Assembly: GCA_963797475.1 (NCBI GenBank)
Contig: CAWCPR010000003.1
Span: 620,001 to 684,000 of the forward strand
DNA length: 64,000 bases
Reading direction: 5' to 3'
DNA from: CAWCPR01 sp963797475
GTDB taxonomy: Bacteria; Chloroflexota; Anaerolineae; Anaerolineales; UBA4823
Shown here: positions 42,498 through 51,348 of the stretch, piece by piece
Position numbering within the stretch: the first letter of the stretch is position 1
How the letters are laid out: the number at the start of each line of letters is the position of its first letter
Made by a program: the position numbers and the translations under genes
Notes under the pieces: generated by a model
The model's database searches: none
The model's input: only the letters and a program-made list of their open reading frames with translations
What the model was told of the DNA's origin: nothing

Positions 42498-43749
42498 CTA
42501 TTTTTTGTCTCTTCCACGCGGCCACCACGCACCTGCCACAAGGTAGATTTCTGGATGTATTCTGGCGAGAATAAATCCAGATCGGTCGTCGTCAGTAGCA
42601 CCTGTTCACTGGCGGAGAGTCCCGAGAGCAGGTCCTGGCGCCGCTCTGCATCCAGTTCGGCCAGCACTTCATCCAGCAACAACACCGGCCACTCCCCTTT
42701 TTTCTCCTTCATCCATTCTACTTCGGCCAGTTTCAGGGATAACATCGCCGTGCGCGCTTGCCCGCGTGAACCATATGTGCCCAGGTCAACCCCGTTTCCT
42801 AAAAATCGCAGCTCGTCCCGGTGGGGTCCGATCGTTGTAACGCCGCGGGCAATCTCGTCGCCGTGATTTTGCTGCAGGCATTCCAAAAACCCGTTTTGGA
42901 TCTTCTCCAGCGAGATCCTCGAACGATCTAAAGGCGTGTCCAAGGGCAGCGCGTATTGCAGCGACTTCTTGGGAAGAGGGTCATAAGCCGGCTGGTAGTT
43001 CAGGCGCAAGACTTCCTTGCCGCGAGTGAGTTCGCTATGTACCCGAGCCGCGTATCGCTCAATCTCCGTTATGGCATAAATCCTGGCGAAAATGAGTTGA
43101 GATCCGCTGGCAACCAACTGGTCATCCCAAAATACAAGCTGCTGAGAATCACCCCGCGCTCGCTCAACTGTTTCAACAGCGCATTACGCTGAGTGAGCGT
43201 CCGGGTATAATCTGACAAAGCCTGGCCATAGCGAGGCAGCGTCTGAGCCAACGCCAGATTCAAATAACGGCGACGTTCCTCCGGGGCGCCTTCGACAATT
43301 CGCAGCATATGCGGGAGAAATAAAACAGCGTTGAAAGCCCCTATCGCTTCACCAATCTTGAGCTTGACCCCGTCTACAAGCACCTCTTTCCGCAGCCGTG
43401 CGCTGCCGTTAAAACCTGTCTCCCCCTGGATGAGGCGGACTTCAAGCCTGTGTGAACTCGCCTGGCTTAACTCAGGCGCTCGTTTCGGAGAACCCTGACC
43501 GGCCTGGTGTTTAAAATCGGCGACGATCCGCGCCACCGCGAGTGGTTCTCGCCCGGCGATGAAATTAATCAACTCACGATCGCTGCTGGCATGAAAAGAT
43601 GTAAACGTTGCCAGGAAGTAGATGGCTTCCAGCAGGCTGGTTTTCCCTTGAGCGTTACCGCCGGTTAAGAGCAAGGATCCAACTGGAACGTCAACATCTA
43701 ACCTTGCATAGTTACGGAAATTAGTCAGTGATAGGTGGGTCAGATGCAT
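42494..43749 (-). pseudogene. recF: DNA replication/repair protein RecF, interrupted by a frameshift
   Basis: The N-terminal part (43749 down to about 43155) has Walker A 'GGNAQGKTSLLEAIYFL' and 'YLNLALAQTLPRYGQALSDY'. The C-terminal part (to 42494) starts 'DSQQLVFWDDQLVASGSQL' and includes 'GPHRDELRF', 'YGSRGQARTAMLSLKLAE' and Walker B 'PVLLLDEVLAELD'. The two parts are in different frames. Adding one G to the GGGG tract (CCCC at 43152-43155 on the plus strand) joins them as ERG-GDSQQLVFW. All catalytic motifs are present, about 418 residues once corrected. Sequencing error is likely, loss of RecF possible. Confidence 0.9.
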
Positions 43750-43760
43750 GATTCACACGA

Positions 43761-43788
43761 ATGCCACGGAGAAATTTCCCCGTGGCAT
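43761..43788 (-). terminator. Hairpin between def and recF
   Basis: A 9-bp perfect stem (ATGCCACGG/CCGTGGCAT) encloses a loop containing AAATTT. It lies 105 bp past the def stop on the minus strand and 12 bp before recF. There is no T-run, so terminator function is uncertain. Confidence 0.4.
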
Positions 43789-43893
43789 CAATAACCGGGG
43801 TAGACTGAAAAAGTCCCTACGGAGTACCTTCAGATAAATACTTCATAGTTAGCTGGCTGCACAGGCTGTCCAACCCAAAGACGGGGAAACGTT

Positions 43894-44409
43894 CTAATCC
43901 GCCGCCATCCTCTGGACGGTTTTTTCTTCTTCCAACTTCCAGACATGTTCAGCCCGGTCAGTAAATAGTATCCCATCCAGGTGATCGACCTCATGCTGAA
44001 AGATACGCGCCAGCCACCCCTGAGCTTTGATACGAACCGGTTTACCTCGCCGGTCAAGACCCTTAACCGTTACTGCGAGGGGACGATCGACATCCCCAAC
44101 AATCCCCGGGATGGATAGACAGCCTTCGGTGGCCACTTCCGTATCCATTGAAAAGCGGGATATCTCCGGATTCACCACTGCGTAAAGCTTTGGCGGCACA
44201 CCCTCTTTCTCATCATCCCCATACTCGACGACAATCACGCGCAAAGGGACATCGATCTGGGGCGCTGCTAACCCAACGCCCGGGGCAACGCGCATCGTCT
44301 CGATCATGTCGTCAATCAAGGTCTGCAAATCCTGCCCGAAAGCCGTCACTTTGCGCGCTTTATTGCGCAATACCGGATCTGGCAGGGTTGTTATCTTGCG
44401 AATCGACAT
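43894..44409 (-). CDS. def: Peptide deformylase
   Basis: This is a 171-residue enzyme that removes the N-formyl group from nascent proteins. The three family motifs are present: 'GVGLAAPQI', 'EGCLSIPG' (metal-binding Cys) and 'QHEVDHLDGILF' (HEVDH metal ligands and Glu). I chose the ATG at 44409 because GAGGT lies upstream, and not a start nine codons earlier. The upstream neighbour is the cNMP/PH protein on the same strand. Confidence 0.96.
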   Translation of the reverse strand: MSIRKITTLPDPVLRNKARKVTAFGQDLQTLIDDMIETMRVAPGVGLAAPQIDVPLRVIVVEYGDDEKEGVPPKLYAVVNPEISRFSMDTEVATEGCLSIPGIVGDVDRPLAVTVKGLDRRGKPVRIKAQGWLARIFQHEVDHLDGILFTDRAEHVWKLEEEKTVQRMAAD

Positions 44410-44482
44410 ACTTACCTCAACAACTTTTAGTAACAAAATACAATTTGTCTTATTTTACCTCGAAAACACCTGCGTATTCGGG

Positions 44483-46174
44483 TTATTCTTCAGTCTCCTC
44501 TAAATTCTCCGCCTCCTGATGATAGGTCACCAGCCAGTTCACCATTTGTTCTCGCTCACGAGAGGCTTCCTTTTCTCGCTTTCGTCGGTTCAATACCTCC
44601 CGGTAATCGGAGATATCTTGGTGAACTTGATCGGGATTGTATACGCCGAAAAAAATGAATTTTGTCTGGCCGACATTAACGGTCACATTACCAAAGTTCA
44701 AAATGATCCCCAGGATATTTGCTCGCTCGTGCTCGATGGAGAGAATAGATTCCAGCGAGGCGGTCTTTTTGACTTCCTGGCCCAGCGGCTTGCGTTCGAT
44801 ATCGTGGATCTGTTCGCCCGTCAGACGATAGATATCATTACTCCAATCCAGGTAATCGTAACTTAACCACGCAAATGCCGCGATAAACAAGGGGATACTC
44901 AACCCACAAACAAAAACAATCGAAGGTACAGCCTGGTTTCCTAGCAGGCGAACTCCAACCAGGAGTATGGCCCCGGCAAGAATCCCTCCAGTCAGCAAGG
45001 CCGGCATCCAGGCTTTGGTAATCAATATAAACCAATGTTTGCGATAAGTAATTACCCCATCCTGTTCGTAGCGCACCTTGAGCAGGTTGTCCAGGCGCTC
45101 TCTAAATGAGGGTTCTGGCCTCACTTCTTTCTGTTTTGGCGGCGGGTAAGGCGGCGGCTCAACTGGCACTTCCGGGGGCTGCTTCTCCGCCAGGAAACGG
45201 CGGGTCAAAGCTTGTTCCAGGGCCGCCTCCATCGCCTTGGCTTCTTCTTCTTTCGTGATACTGATGACCCGTTTCTTGAAGCCCTCGACGAATGAGGCAA
45301 ACATATTTGGATTACTGGCATTTCGCATCATGATGCCGCCAGTGAAAGTGCGTACATTCACATTCCCGTAATGGAAAATCCGTCCTAGCTGGCTGGAGAC
45401 AACATTAACAGCCAGGATCGTTTCCAGAGGCGCCTCGCGACGGCTGTCGTACAGCCCAATGACCTTCTCCAGCCAGATCACCCTCTGGCTGGTGACGATA
45501 TAGTAATCATTTCCCCAATCTACCCAGCTCCAAAATCCCCAAACCAGCGCGGCGACCAACAACAGGCCGCCAACCAATTCAAACAGAATAAATAAAGAGG
45601 TTTGGGAGAGCTCTGTGATACCGAACGCCAGGATTGGGAAAGCGGCGACGCCCAAGATAATGGAGGGGATCAATGCAGCCAGGAGGATTATTTCATGTTT
45701 TCGCGACACAAAATAAATCACTTCATCCCCGCCCAACCAGTCAAAATGCTGGGTGCGCGCCATCCGGCGGCTCTCAGCCGTCGCCGAAAGCTTGGAACGG
45801 AGCGCCGGATAGGCTTGAAGCATCCAGTCAAATCTTTCCCGGTCCATTCTCAGCAGCGTTGTGGTTTCAACGATATTGATTGTCATGGAGCGCGGGCGAT
45901 TGTATAGGAGCGCATCCTCGCCAAAAAAATCGCCTTGACCCAGGACATTCAAAGGCCGGTCTTCTCCGCGCATTCTATGGATCACTCGCACTTTGCCGCT
46001 AAAAATCATGTAGAAAAAATCACCTGGAGATCCCTGTGAATAAACCACTGTGTTTCGATCCAGGGTAACCGGTTTAAACTGCGAGGCCACCCAGGCAAGC
46101 TGCTCATGAGACATATCCTGGAACAGATACTCTCGACCTAGCAAATTAATAATCTCGTTGAGTTCAACAGCCAT
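44483..46174 (-). CDS. Cyclic-nucleotide-binding domain fused to two membrane bPH domains
   Basis: This is a 563-residue protein. Residues 10-135 form a CRP-type cNMP-binding domain ('FFYMIFSGKVRVIHRM', phosphate cassette 'GEDALLYNRPRSMTI' with its Arg) without any DNA-binding HTH. Two repeats follow, each a pair of transmembrane helices with a bacterial PH domain of the YdbS/YdbT type ('VDWGNDYYIVTSQRVIWLEKVIG' and 'LDWSNDIYRLTGEQIHDIE'), separated by a Pro-rich linker around 330-360. It is probably a membrane protein responding to cyclic nucleotide. The ATG at 46174 follows AGGTG. Function is unknown. Confidence 0.85.
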   Translation of the reverse strand: MAVELNEIINLLGREYLFQDMSHEQLAWVASQFKPVTLDRNTVVYSQGSPGDFFYMIFSGKVRVIHRMRGEDRPLNVLGQGDFFGEDALLYNRPRSMTINIVETTTLLRMDRERFDWMLQAYPALRSKLSATAESRRMARTQHFDWLGGDEVIYFVSRKHEIILLAALIPSIILGVAAFPILAFGITELSQTSLFILFELVGGLLLVAALVWGFWSWVDWGNDYYIVTSQRVIWLEKVIGLYDSRREAPLETILAVNVVSSQLGRIFHYGNVNVRTFTGGIMMRNASNPNMFASFVEGFKKRVISITKEEEAKAMEAALEQALTRRFLAEKQPPEVPVEPPPYPPPKQKEVRPEPSFRERLDNLLKVRYEQDGVITYRKHWFILITKAWMPALLTGGILAGAILLVGVRLLGNQAVPSIVFVCGLSIPLFIAAFAWLSYDYLDWSNDIYRLTGEQIHDIERKPLGQEVKKTASLESILSIEHERANILGIILNFGNVTVNVGQTKFIFFGVYNPDQVHQDISDYREVLNRRKREKEASREREQMVNWLVTYHQEAENLEETEE

Positions 46175-46311
46175 AAAGGCACCTGCCAAACAAATCTATT
46201 CCGTGAAGGAGGTTTCAGCACGGCGTTTCTTAAAGAACCAATGAAGATCAATCGTGAAAAAAATCAATCGGTGATAAAATCGAACTCGCTCATTTTGCAT
46301 TGGAGGTTCAT

Positions 46312-47772
46312 ATGCCCATTCATTTCGGTACCGACGGCTGGCGAGCCGTAATTTCAGATACGTTTACCTTTCACAACTTAAAACTCGTCGCACAGGCAAT
46401 CGCAGATGCTGTGAAATCAAACTCCTGGAATAACGGTACACCTGTTAGAGATACCATCGATCCACAAAAAATGGTTGTCGGTTTTGACACCCGCTTCCTC
46501 TCAGACCGCTATGCGGGCGATGTCGCCCGCGTTCTCGCCGCCAACGGTTACTCGGTGATTCTTTCCCAATCCGATGCGCCCACACCTGCAATTTCCTACA
46601 CGATCCATCATCAGGGCGCCATTGGAGGCGTCATGATCACAGCCTCGCACAATGCACCGCGCTACAATGGCGTTAAGCTCAAGGCAGCTTACGGCGGTTC
46701 GGCGTCCAGCGAACAATGCCGCCGGGTAGAAGTGTACCTGAATGATAACGAGCAGCGCGCCCGCGGTCCGAACCTGATGGACTTTGACCTGGCTCGCAGC
46801 CAGGGATTAATTCAGAAATTCAATCCCATTCCAGCCTATTACGACCACCTGAGAAATCTGATCAACTTCGATATCGTTGGCGATCGCCCTCAGCGATTGG
46901 TCGTCGATTCCATGTATGGCTCAGGCCGAGGCGTGATCAAGGGTATTTTACAGGGCACCGGCTGCGAGGTCCAGGAGATTCGCGGGGAGATGAATCCCGG
47001 CTTTGGCGGCGTGCACCCCGAACCTATTGAACAACACCTCAGCGCCCTGGCCGGGGCGATCAGTACCCATATGGGTAATTTTGGCCTGGCTACAGACGGC
47101 GACGCCGATCGCATCGGGGCCATGGATGAACGCTGCAACTTCATCGATCCACATAAAATCATGTCTTTAGCTTTTAGATATCTGGTCGAGAAACGCGGCT
47201 GGCGAGGTCCGGCCGTGCGAACCGTCTCTACCACCCGGATGATCGACCGGTTGGCGAAAAAATATGATGTCCCTGTTTACGAAACGCCGGTAGGCTTCAA
47301 CCATATCGCTGACTACATGCTAAAAGAGGATATCCTGATCGGTGGGGAGGAATCTGGCGGCATATCATTTCGCGGCCACATTCCCGAGGGGGATGGCATT
47401 TTGATGGGTTTATTGTTGGTGGAGATTGTCTCCAGTGAGGGTGTTTCACTTTATGAACTGGTCGAAAATTTGATCCAAGAGGTTGGGCCCGCTTTTTACC
47501 AACGCAAGGATTTGCGCCTCAGCCGGCCTGTGACGAAATCTCATATGACCCAACACCTGCTTGAATCTTCACCCAAGATTATCGGCAATGAAAACGTTGT
47601 CGATATTCTCACGCGGGATGGCGTTAAATATATCCTAGCAGACGATTCCTGGTTGCTGATCCGCCCATCGGGTACGGAGCCCGTTTTGAGAGTATATGCC
47701 GAAGGCCGCAGCCCAGAGATGGTGCAGAGTCTGCTCGGCTATGGTGAGCAAGTCGCTGCCAGCGTTACCTAG
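46312..47772 (+). CDS. Phosphoglucomutase/phosphomannomutase family protein
   Basis: This is a 486-residue alpha-D-phosphohexomutase with all four domains: active-site Ser loop 'GVMITASHNAPRYNG', metal loop 'DGDADRIG', sugar loop 'GEESGG' and phosphate loop 'RPSGTEPVLRVYAEG'. It interconverts hexose 1- and 6-phosphates (glucose, mannose or glucosamine cannot be told apart here). The ATG at 46312 has GGAGG 6 nt upstream. It stands alone, divergent from the cNMP/PH gene. Confidence 0.93.
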   Translation: MPIHFGTDGWRAVISDTFTFHNLKLVAQAIADAVKSNSWNNGTPVRDTIDPQKMVVGFDTRFLSDRYAGDVARVLAANGYSVILSQSDAPTPAISYTIHHQGAIGGVMITASHNAPRYNGVKLKAAYGGSASSEQCRRVEVYLNDNEQRARGPNLMDFDLARSQGLIQKFNPIPAYYDHLRNLINFDIVGDRPQRLVVDSMYGSGRGVIKGILQGTGCEVQEIRGEMNPGFGGVHPEPIEQHLSALAGAISTHMGNFGLATDGDADRIGAMDERCNFIDPHKIMSLAFRYLVEKRGWRGPAVRTVSTTRMIDRLAKKYDVPVYETPVGFNHIADYMLKEDILIGGEESGGISFRGHIPEGDGILMGLLLVEIVSSEGVSLYELVENLIQEVGPAFYQRKDLRLSRPVTKSHMTQHLLESSPKIIGNENVVDILTRDGVKYILADDSWLLIRPSGTEPVLRVYAEGRSPEMVQSLLGYGEQVAASVT

Positions 47773-47794
47773 CATTTATCTAATTTCTTTAAGC

Positions 47795-47861
47795 AAAAAA
47801 GGCGAAGGAATAAGGAACGCGGCTGGTTTCAAGTACAACCAGCTTCGACCAGCCTTCGCCT
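47795..47861 (-). terminator. Terminator of the envelope gene cluster
   Basis: AGGCGAAGG (47800-47808) pairs with CCTTCGCCT (47853-47861), with an inner GCTGG stem, followed on the minus strand by six T residues. It closes the operon that runs from 56318 to 47874 and may also stop the convergent phosphohexomutase transcript. Confidence 0.8.
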
Positions 47862-47873
47862 CTGAGATTTAAT

Positions 47874-48413
47874 CTACGCGCTGCGCAAACGCCGAGCCAG
47901 GAAGATCACCGCAACCAGCAGAACAGCCAGTCCCAGTAAAGCTGGCAAGCCCATTTCCTCAACAAAGCCGGTAGACGGCAAGGCGGTAGCCGTCGGCACA
48001 ACGGTTTGCGTCGTGAGGGCAGCCTGGGTCAGCAGTGCAGCCACCGTCGCAGTACGTGGATCCGGGGATGAGGCGACGGTATTGGTGGGAACGACGACCA
48101 CGGCAGTAGGAGAGGCTGTAGGCGTGTTCGGCACCGGCGTCACAGTCGGGGTAAAAGTCGCTGCAGCAGCAGCGGAGGTCTCTGTGATTGCCTGTGCGAC
48201 CTGGGTATTCTGAGCATTTAAGGTTGCAGCCTGCTGATCACGTTGGTTGAGCTGCGAAGGCCGGATCACCAATGCATACACCGCAATACAAATCAATGCC
48301 AGCAGGGCAATCGCGCCCAGTACGCCGGCCGCGATCAAGAACGCGCGGTTCCCAAACTCCTCCGGCGGAGGTGATTCATCCATATTATCCGTATCGAGGT
48401 TGTCATAAGTCAT
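47874..48413 (-). CDS. Two-span surface protein with C-terminal LPSTG sorting-like signal
   Basis: This is a 179-residue protein with an acidic N-terminus, a transmembrane helix (about 24-48), a Thr/Ala/Pro-rich extracellular stretch (55-145), then LPSTG (about 149-153), a hydrophobic helix and a basic end (RRLRSA). This tail has the layout of a sortase substrate signal, though N-terminal anchoring by a non-cleaved helix is unusual. The ribosome-binding site is AGGAGG. It is the last gene of the cluster; no sortase is encoded in the window. Confidence 0.75.
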   Translation of the reverse strand: MTYDNLDTDNMDESPPPEEFGNRAFLIAAGVLGAIALLALICIAVYALVIRPSQLNQRDQQAATLNAQNTQVAQAITETSAAAAATFTPTVTPVPNTPTASPTAVVVVPTNTVASSPDPRTATVAALLTQAALTTQTVVPTATALPSTGFVEEMGLPALLGLAVLLVAVIFLARRLRSA

Positions 48414-48442
48414 AGCACTCTCCTCCTGATGAGATATCCTCT

Positions 48443-49495
48443 CTACTCTAGAACTTCAAGATTCGCCAATGGCAAAACCGCAACTTCTCCATCGTCTAAA
48501 CGCACCTCACCCGCCAGGCCACGCACACCGCTTGGGAATACGGAAGAACCGACCAAATCCTGCAATTCTCCAATCATGCCGGCATATGGGGCGCGCACCA
48601 CACGCACTTGCTGGCCGGCGGCGAAAACTTCAGTCTCGCGAGGCAGTGAGGGTTGTCCGGCAGCCGGAAGCGGGATAACGATTTCTGGACGTGTACCCTG
48701 ATAAGGGTTCCACGGTTCGGCATTTAGAGCGATCTCCCGTCTTTCGTTCGTTGTTAGCAGTTTGAAAGCCGCCGAATCCATTGGCCGGTGTCCAAATCCA
48801 TCAATGATCATAACCGGGACTGGTATTTTCGCAGCAAGTGAAACCAGGGAGGGCTCCAGGCTGGAAACAATCAGACCTCGCAAAGGCATCTCAGCCGCGG
48901 TCTTGAGTACGTCCGCACTGGCGACATGCCCTGCCAGGACCATCGAACCCCGCATACTGACGTCGAGACGGTTTGCCGTTATCGTATCCTCGGGGTCTTT
49001 TACCAGCACGTTCATCAACCCATAATCAATGCCCCCGTTGCCCCACACCCCTTGAATCAAAGCCCCGGTCGCCTCAATAATGGCGCCACGATCGGGAACT
49101 AAATCCAGAACGATCCCGGGGATGGCAGCCTTGAGCTCAAACGGCCGGCTTTGGATTTCGATCAGGACCTGCCCGCTGCCTGCCAGGACGACCCTGCCGG
49201 ATCGCTGGGACCGCACCACCCTGCGGGTCAAACCCACCGGTCCAGCCAGCACATCCCCTTCGGCGATCTGAGCGCCAGCCTTGACCTGGATATACTTATC
49301 CGCTTGGGCTGGCGGCAGCCCTAGCCCGCGCGAGACATCGACCAGCAAGTGGGCGGGCGATAGGTTCGCCTCCGCAACCGTATCCGTAGCGCTCACTTTT
49401 TGCCCCTTGCGCACAACAACCTTTCCGGGAACGGGCAAAACCCTTTCCCGGCGAATTGTGGTCAGAGGGAGAATGTGTATAACGGATGCTATCAT
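48443..49495 (-). CDS. Uncharacterised protein with predicted barrel-sandwich and KOW-like segments
   Basis: This is a 350-residue soluble protein. The first half is a run of short beta strands with repeated 'V.xGxxVxxGD/T' turns ('PGKVVVRKGQKVSATDTV', 'VKAGAQIAEGDVLAGPVG', 'SGRVVLAGSGQVLIEI') resembling barrel-sandwich (biotinyl-like) hybrids. The middle (about 150-250) looks like a Rossmann-like fold with 'RGLIVSSLEPSLVSLAAKIPVPVMIIDGFG'. The end resembles a KOW turn ('VRVVRAPYAGMIGELQDL'). I do not recognise a named family. It lies 90 bp after the GlmL-like gene on the same strand. Confidence 0.75.
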   Translation of the reverse strand: MIASVIHILPLTTIRRERVLPVPGKVVVRKGQKVSATDTVAEANLSPAHLLVDVSRGLGLPPAQADKYIQVKAGAQIAEGDVLAGPVGLTRRVVRSQRSGRVVLAGSGQVLIEIQSRPFELKAAIPGIVLDLVPDRGAIIEATGALIQGVWGNGGIDYGLMNVLVKDPEDTITANRLDVSMRGSMVLAGHVASADVLKTAAEMPLRGLIVSSLEPSLVSLAAKIPVPVMIIDGFGHRPMDSAAFKLLTTNERREIALNAEPWNPYQGTRPEIVIPLPAAGQPSLPRETEVFAAGQQVRVVRAPYAGMIGELQDLVGSSVFPSGVRGLAGEVRLDDGEVAVLPLANLEVLE

Positions 49496-49585
49496 GAATG
49501 ATCTAATCCCTGGTAATTGGATGCAAGGTTAATGCCAACACCTCCAGTTTTCCACTGGGGGAAATTCCCCTCAGGCGGGGGTTTT

Positions 49586-51340
49586 TCAGCCGCCAAGCGT
49601 CCAAAGCCATTTCTTCATCGCCTCGTAGCGCCGCTCGGGGCTGTCGGGCAGCCGCAGCGGACGCCCACGTGCATCGATCACGACACCGATAATGCCGCCA
49701 TGCACGCCCAGCCTGCCGCTCCGTCCCGGTCCACCCATCCCAACATCATAACGATGCAGCGGCTGCAATTGAAGACGCGCAGTTTGCCCTAGCGGCAGCG
49801 GTAAGACCTCCAAGGATCCTTGTTTAACGTCCAGTCGCGTTTCATGGCCATCTTCATAAGTCATTTTCAAGCTCAGAACCGGGGTTCCGGGACGTGCATC
49901 TCCGACCGGAGAAATCACCGTTCCCAGGTAAAGAAAGGTGTTCGAATCCATCACCTGAACGGAGAGGACTGGGTTAATTGCCGCAGCTACTCCTAAAGCT
50001 GGCGAGAGATGATTCTGGTCCAACACAAATGTCGTCACCCCGGTCGGCTGGAGGCCATCCAGAAGCATCAACATGCTGTGCGCCAGGCTTGGGGCGTTAG
50101 TCAGAACACTCCCGGTGGCAATTATCGGCTCAAAAGGCGGCAGCAGACTGCTCCCTGGAACCCCCAATTTTGATGAAAAACCTCTCGAAGTCAGTTTCAC
50201 TGCGGCCTGCATAAGTAGACGCGCCAGCGCCTCTTCGATAGCTAAATCTTCTGGCGTTGCTGGTAAACTCGCTGGATACAAGGATTTGTTAAAGATATAT
50301 TCTTTAATTTGTTGGTCTGAGATATCGGATGGCAGCCAGAGCGAGATTTCGTGTAATTGAACTTGATTTAGCAGTTGAGGCAGCCCGCTACCCAGGCCAA
50401 ATTGGGGATAAACTCCCAGGGCAAGCTCGCCATTGTAGCCGGCAGCCACGGTTGTCGCCGAAGCGCCAATATCTACGCCCAGGACGCCTTTGGAGGAAGC
50501 ATACGCTTTGCTCAAAAACCGGATCAGACGCCCAAAAGCTGAAGCCGTCGGCATTAAATTTCCACCTGACCATTCTTCCAGCTCTTTGACGCCTGTTAAT
50601 TGGCGGGTTCGCACTTTGCAGAAAATTTCCGCGACCTGGGTTTGGGCCGCATCCAGCCGTTCAACTTCCAGGGTTGGGCGAACGTTGGGAGCAAAATACA
50701 GGCCTGCCACGCCGTTTAAGGAGGAGCGCACATCATCCTGCAAGTCATTGTTGCCAGCGTAGAGAACCTCGGGGCGTTGGCCATCTGGGAGCAGATAGCA
50801 AGCCAATCCAACCGATTCGAGCAATTTTAAAACGGATTGTGAAGCGCCCCCTTCGGTTCCACCAGCCACCAGGATAACATCCGGCCGGACGCGTAAAACT
50901 GTATCGATACGGGTTTCTTGCTTTCGGCGGTCATTCAGGCTGATATTCTCTATCAAACCGCAGTAAGTCGTCGTAGCCAGCCGGCGGGCGCTTTCAAGAG
51001 AGACATCTTCCAACAAGCCCACCGCTAAAATCCTCAAAGGTGCTCCGGCCGAGATTGTCGCCGCAAAAGTATCCACACCCGAGCCATCTTCAGTGGCAGG
51101 CATGATCAGGCTTTCATCGGCAGCAACCAGCGTGCGCCCGGTGGTCGACTGCAATTGGTCGATCGCCCGTCGAACGCCTTCGCCCACATCCCGAAAAGGT
51201 GCGCCGGCAGTAGAAACTGCCGAGCCAACTGCCAGGAAACGGTAGCGACCGTCCACCACATCAAAAAGCATGGCGCGAGTATTAACAGAGCCAACATCGA
51301 TTACAAGCAGAGAGTCAGCTTCAATTAGCGAAGTTGTCAT
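49586..51340 (-). CDS. GlmL/MutL-family actin-fold ATPase (glutamate mutase accessory-like)
   Basis: This is a 584-residue protein of the family named for glutamate mutase MutL/GlmL. Its N-terminus 'LLVIDVGSVNTRAMLFDVVDG' is the phosphate-1 loop of the actin/Hsp70 fold, and 'GVLGVDIGASATTVAAGYNG' forms the phosphate-2 part. No mutase subunit (GlmS/GlmE) or B12 protein is in the window. Instead it sits among membrane proteins, so its role here may be different. The ATG 51340 lies 6 bp after the upstream stop; another ATG 10 codons earlier overlaps that gene. Confidence 0.82.
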   Translation of the reverse strand: MTTSLIEADSLLVIDVGSVNTRAMLFDVVDGRYRFLAVGSAVSTAGAPFRDVGEGVRRAIDQLQSTTGRTLVAADESLIMPATEDGSGVDTFAATISAGAPLRILAVGLLEDVSLESARRLATTTYCGLIENISLNDRRKQETRIDTVLRVRPDVILVAGGTEGGASQSVLKLLESVGLACYLLPDGQRPEVLYAGNNDLQDDVRSSLNGVAGLYFAPNVRPTLEVERLDAAQTQVAEIFCKVRTRQLTGVKELEEWSGGNLMPTASAFGRLIRFLSKAYASSKGVLGVDIGASATTVAAGYNGELALGVYPQFGLGSGLPQLLNQVQLHEISLWLPSDISDQQIKEYIFNKSLYPASLPATPEDLAIEEALARLLMQAAVKLTSRGFSSKLGVPGSSLLPPFEPIIATGSVLTNAPSLAHSMLMLLDGLQPTGVTTFVLDQNHLSPALGVAAAINPVLSVQVMDSNTFLYLGTVISPVGDARPGTPVLSLKMTYEDGHETRLDVKQGSLEVLPLPLGQTARLQLQPLHRYDVGMGGPGRSGRLGVHGGIIGVVIDARGRPLRLPDSPERRYEAMKKWLWTLGG

Positions 51341-51348
51341 ATCGATTA

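Noticed and set aside
41787..43749. rsmG-recF neighbourhood as a replication origin
   Set aside because: The genes are convergent, dnaA/dnaN/gyrB are absent and no cluster of DnaA boxes is visible.
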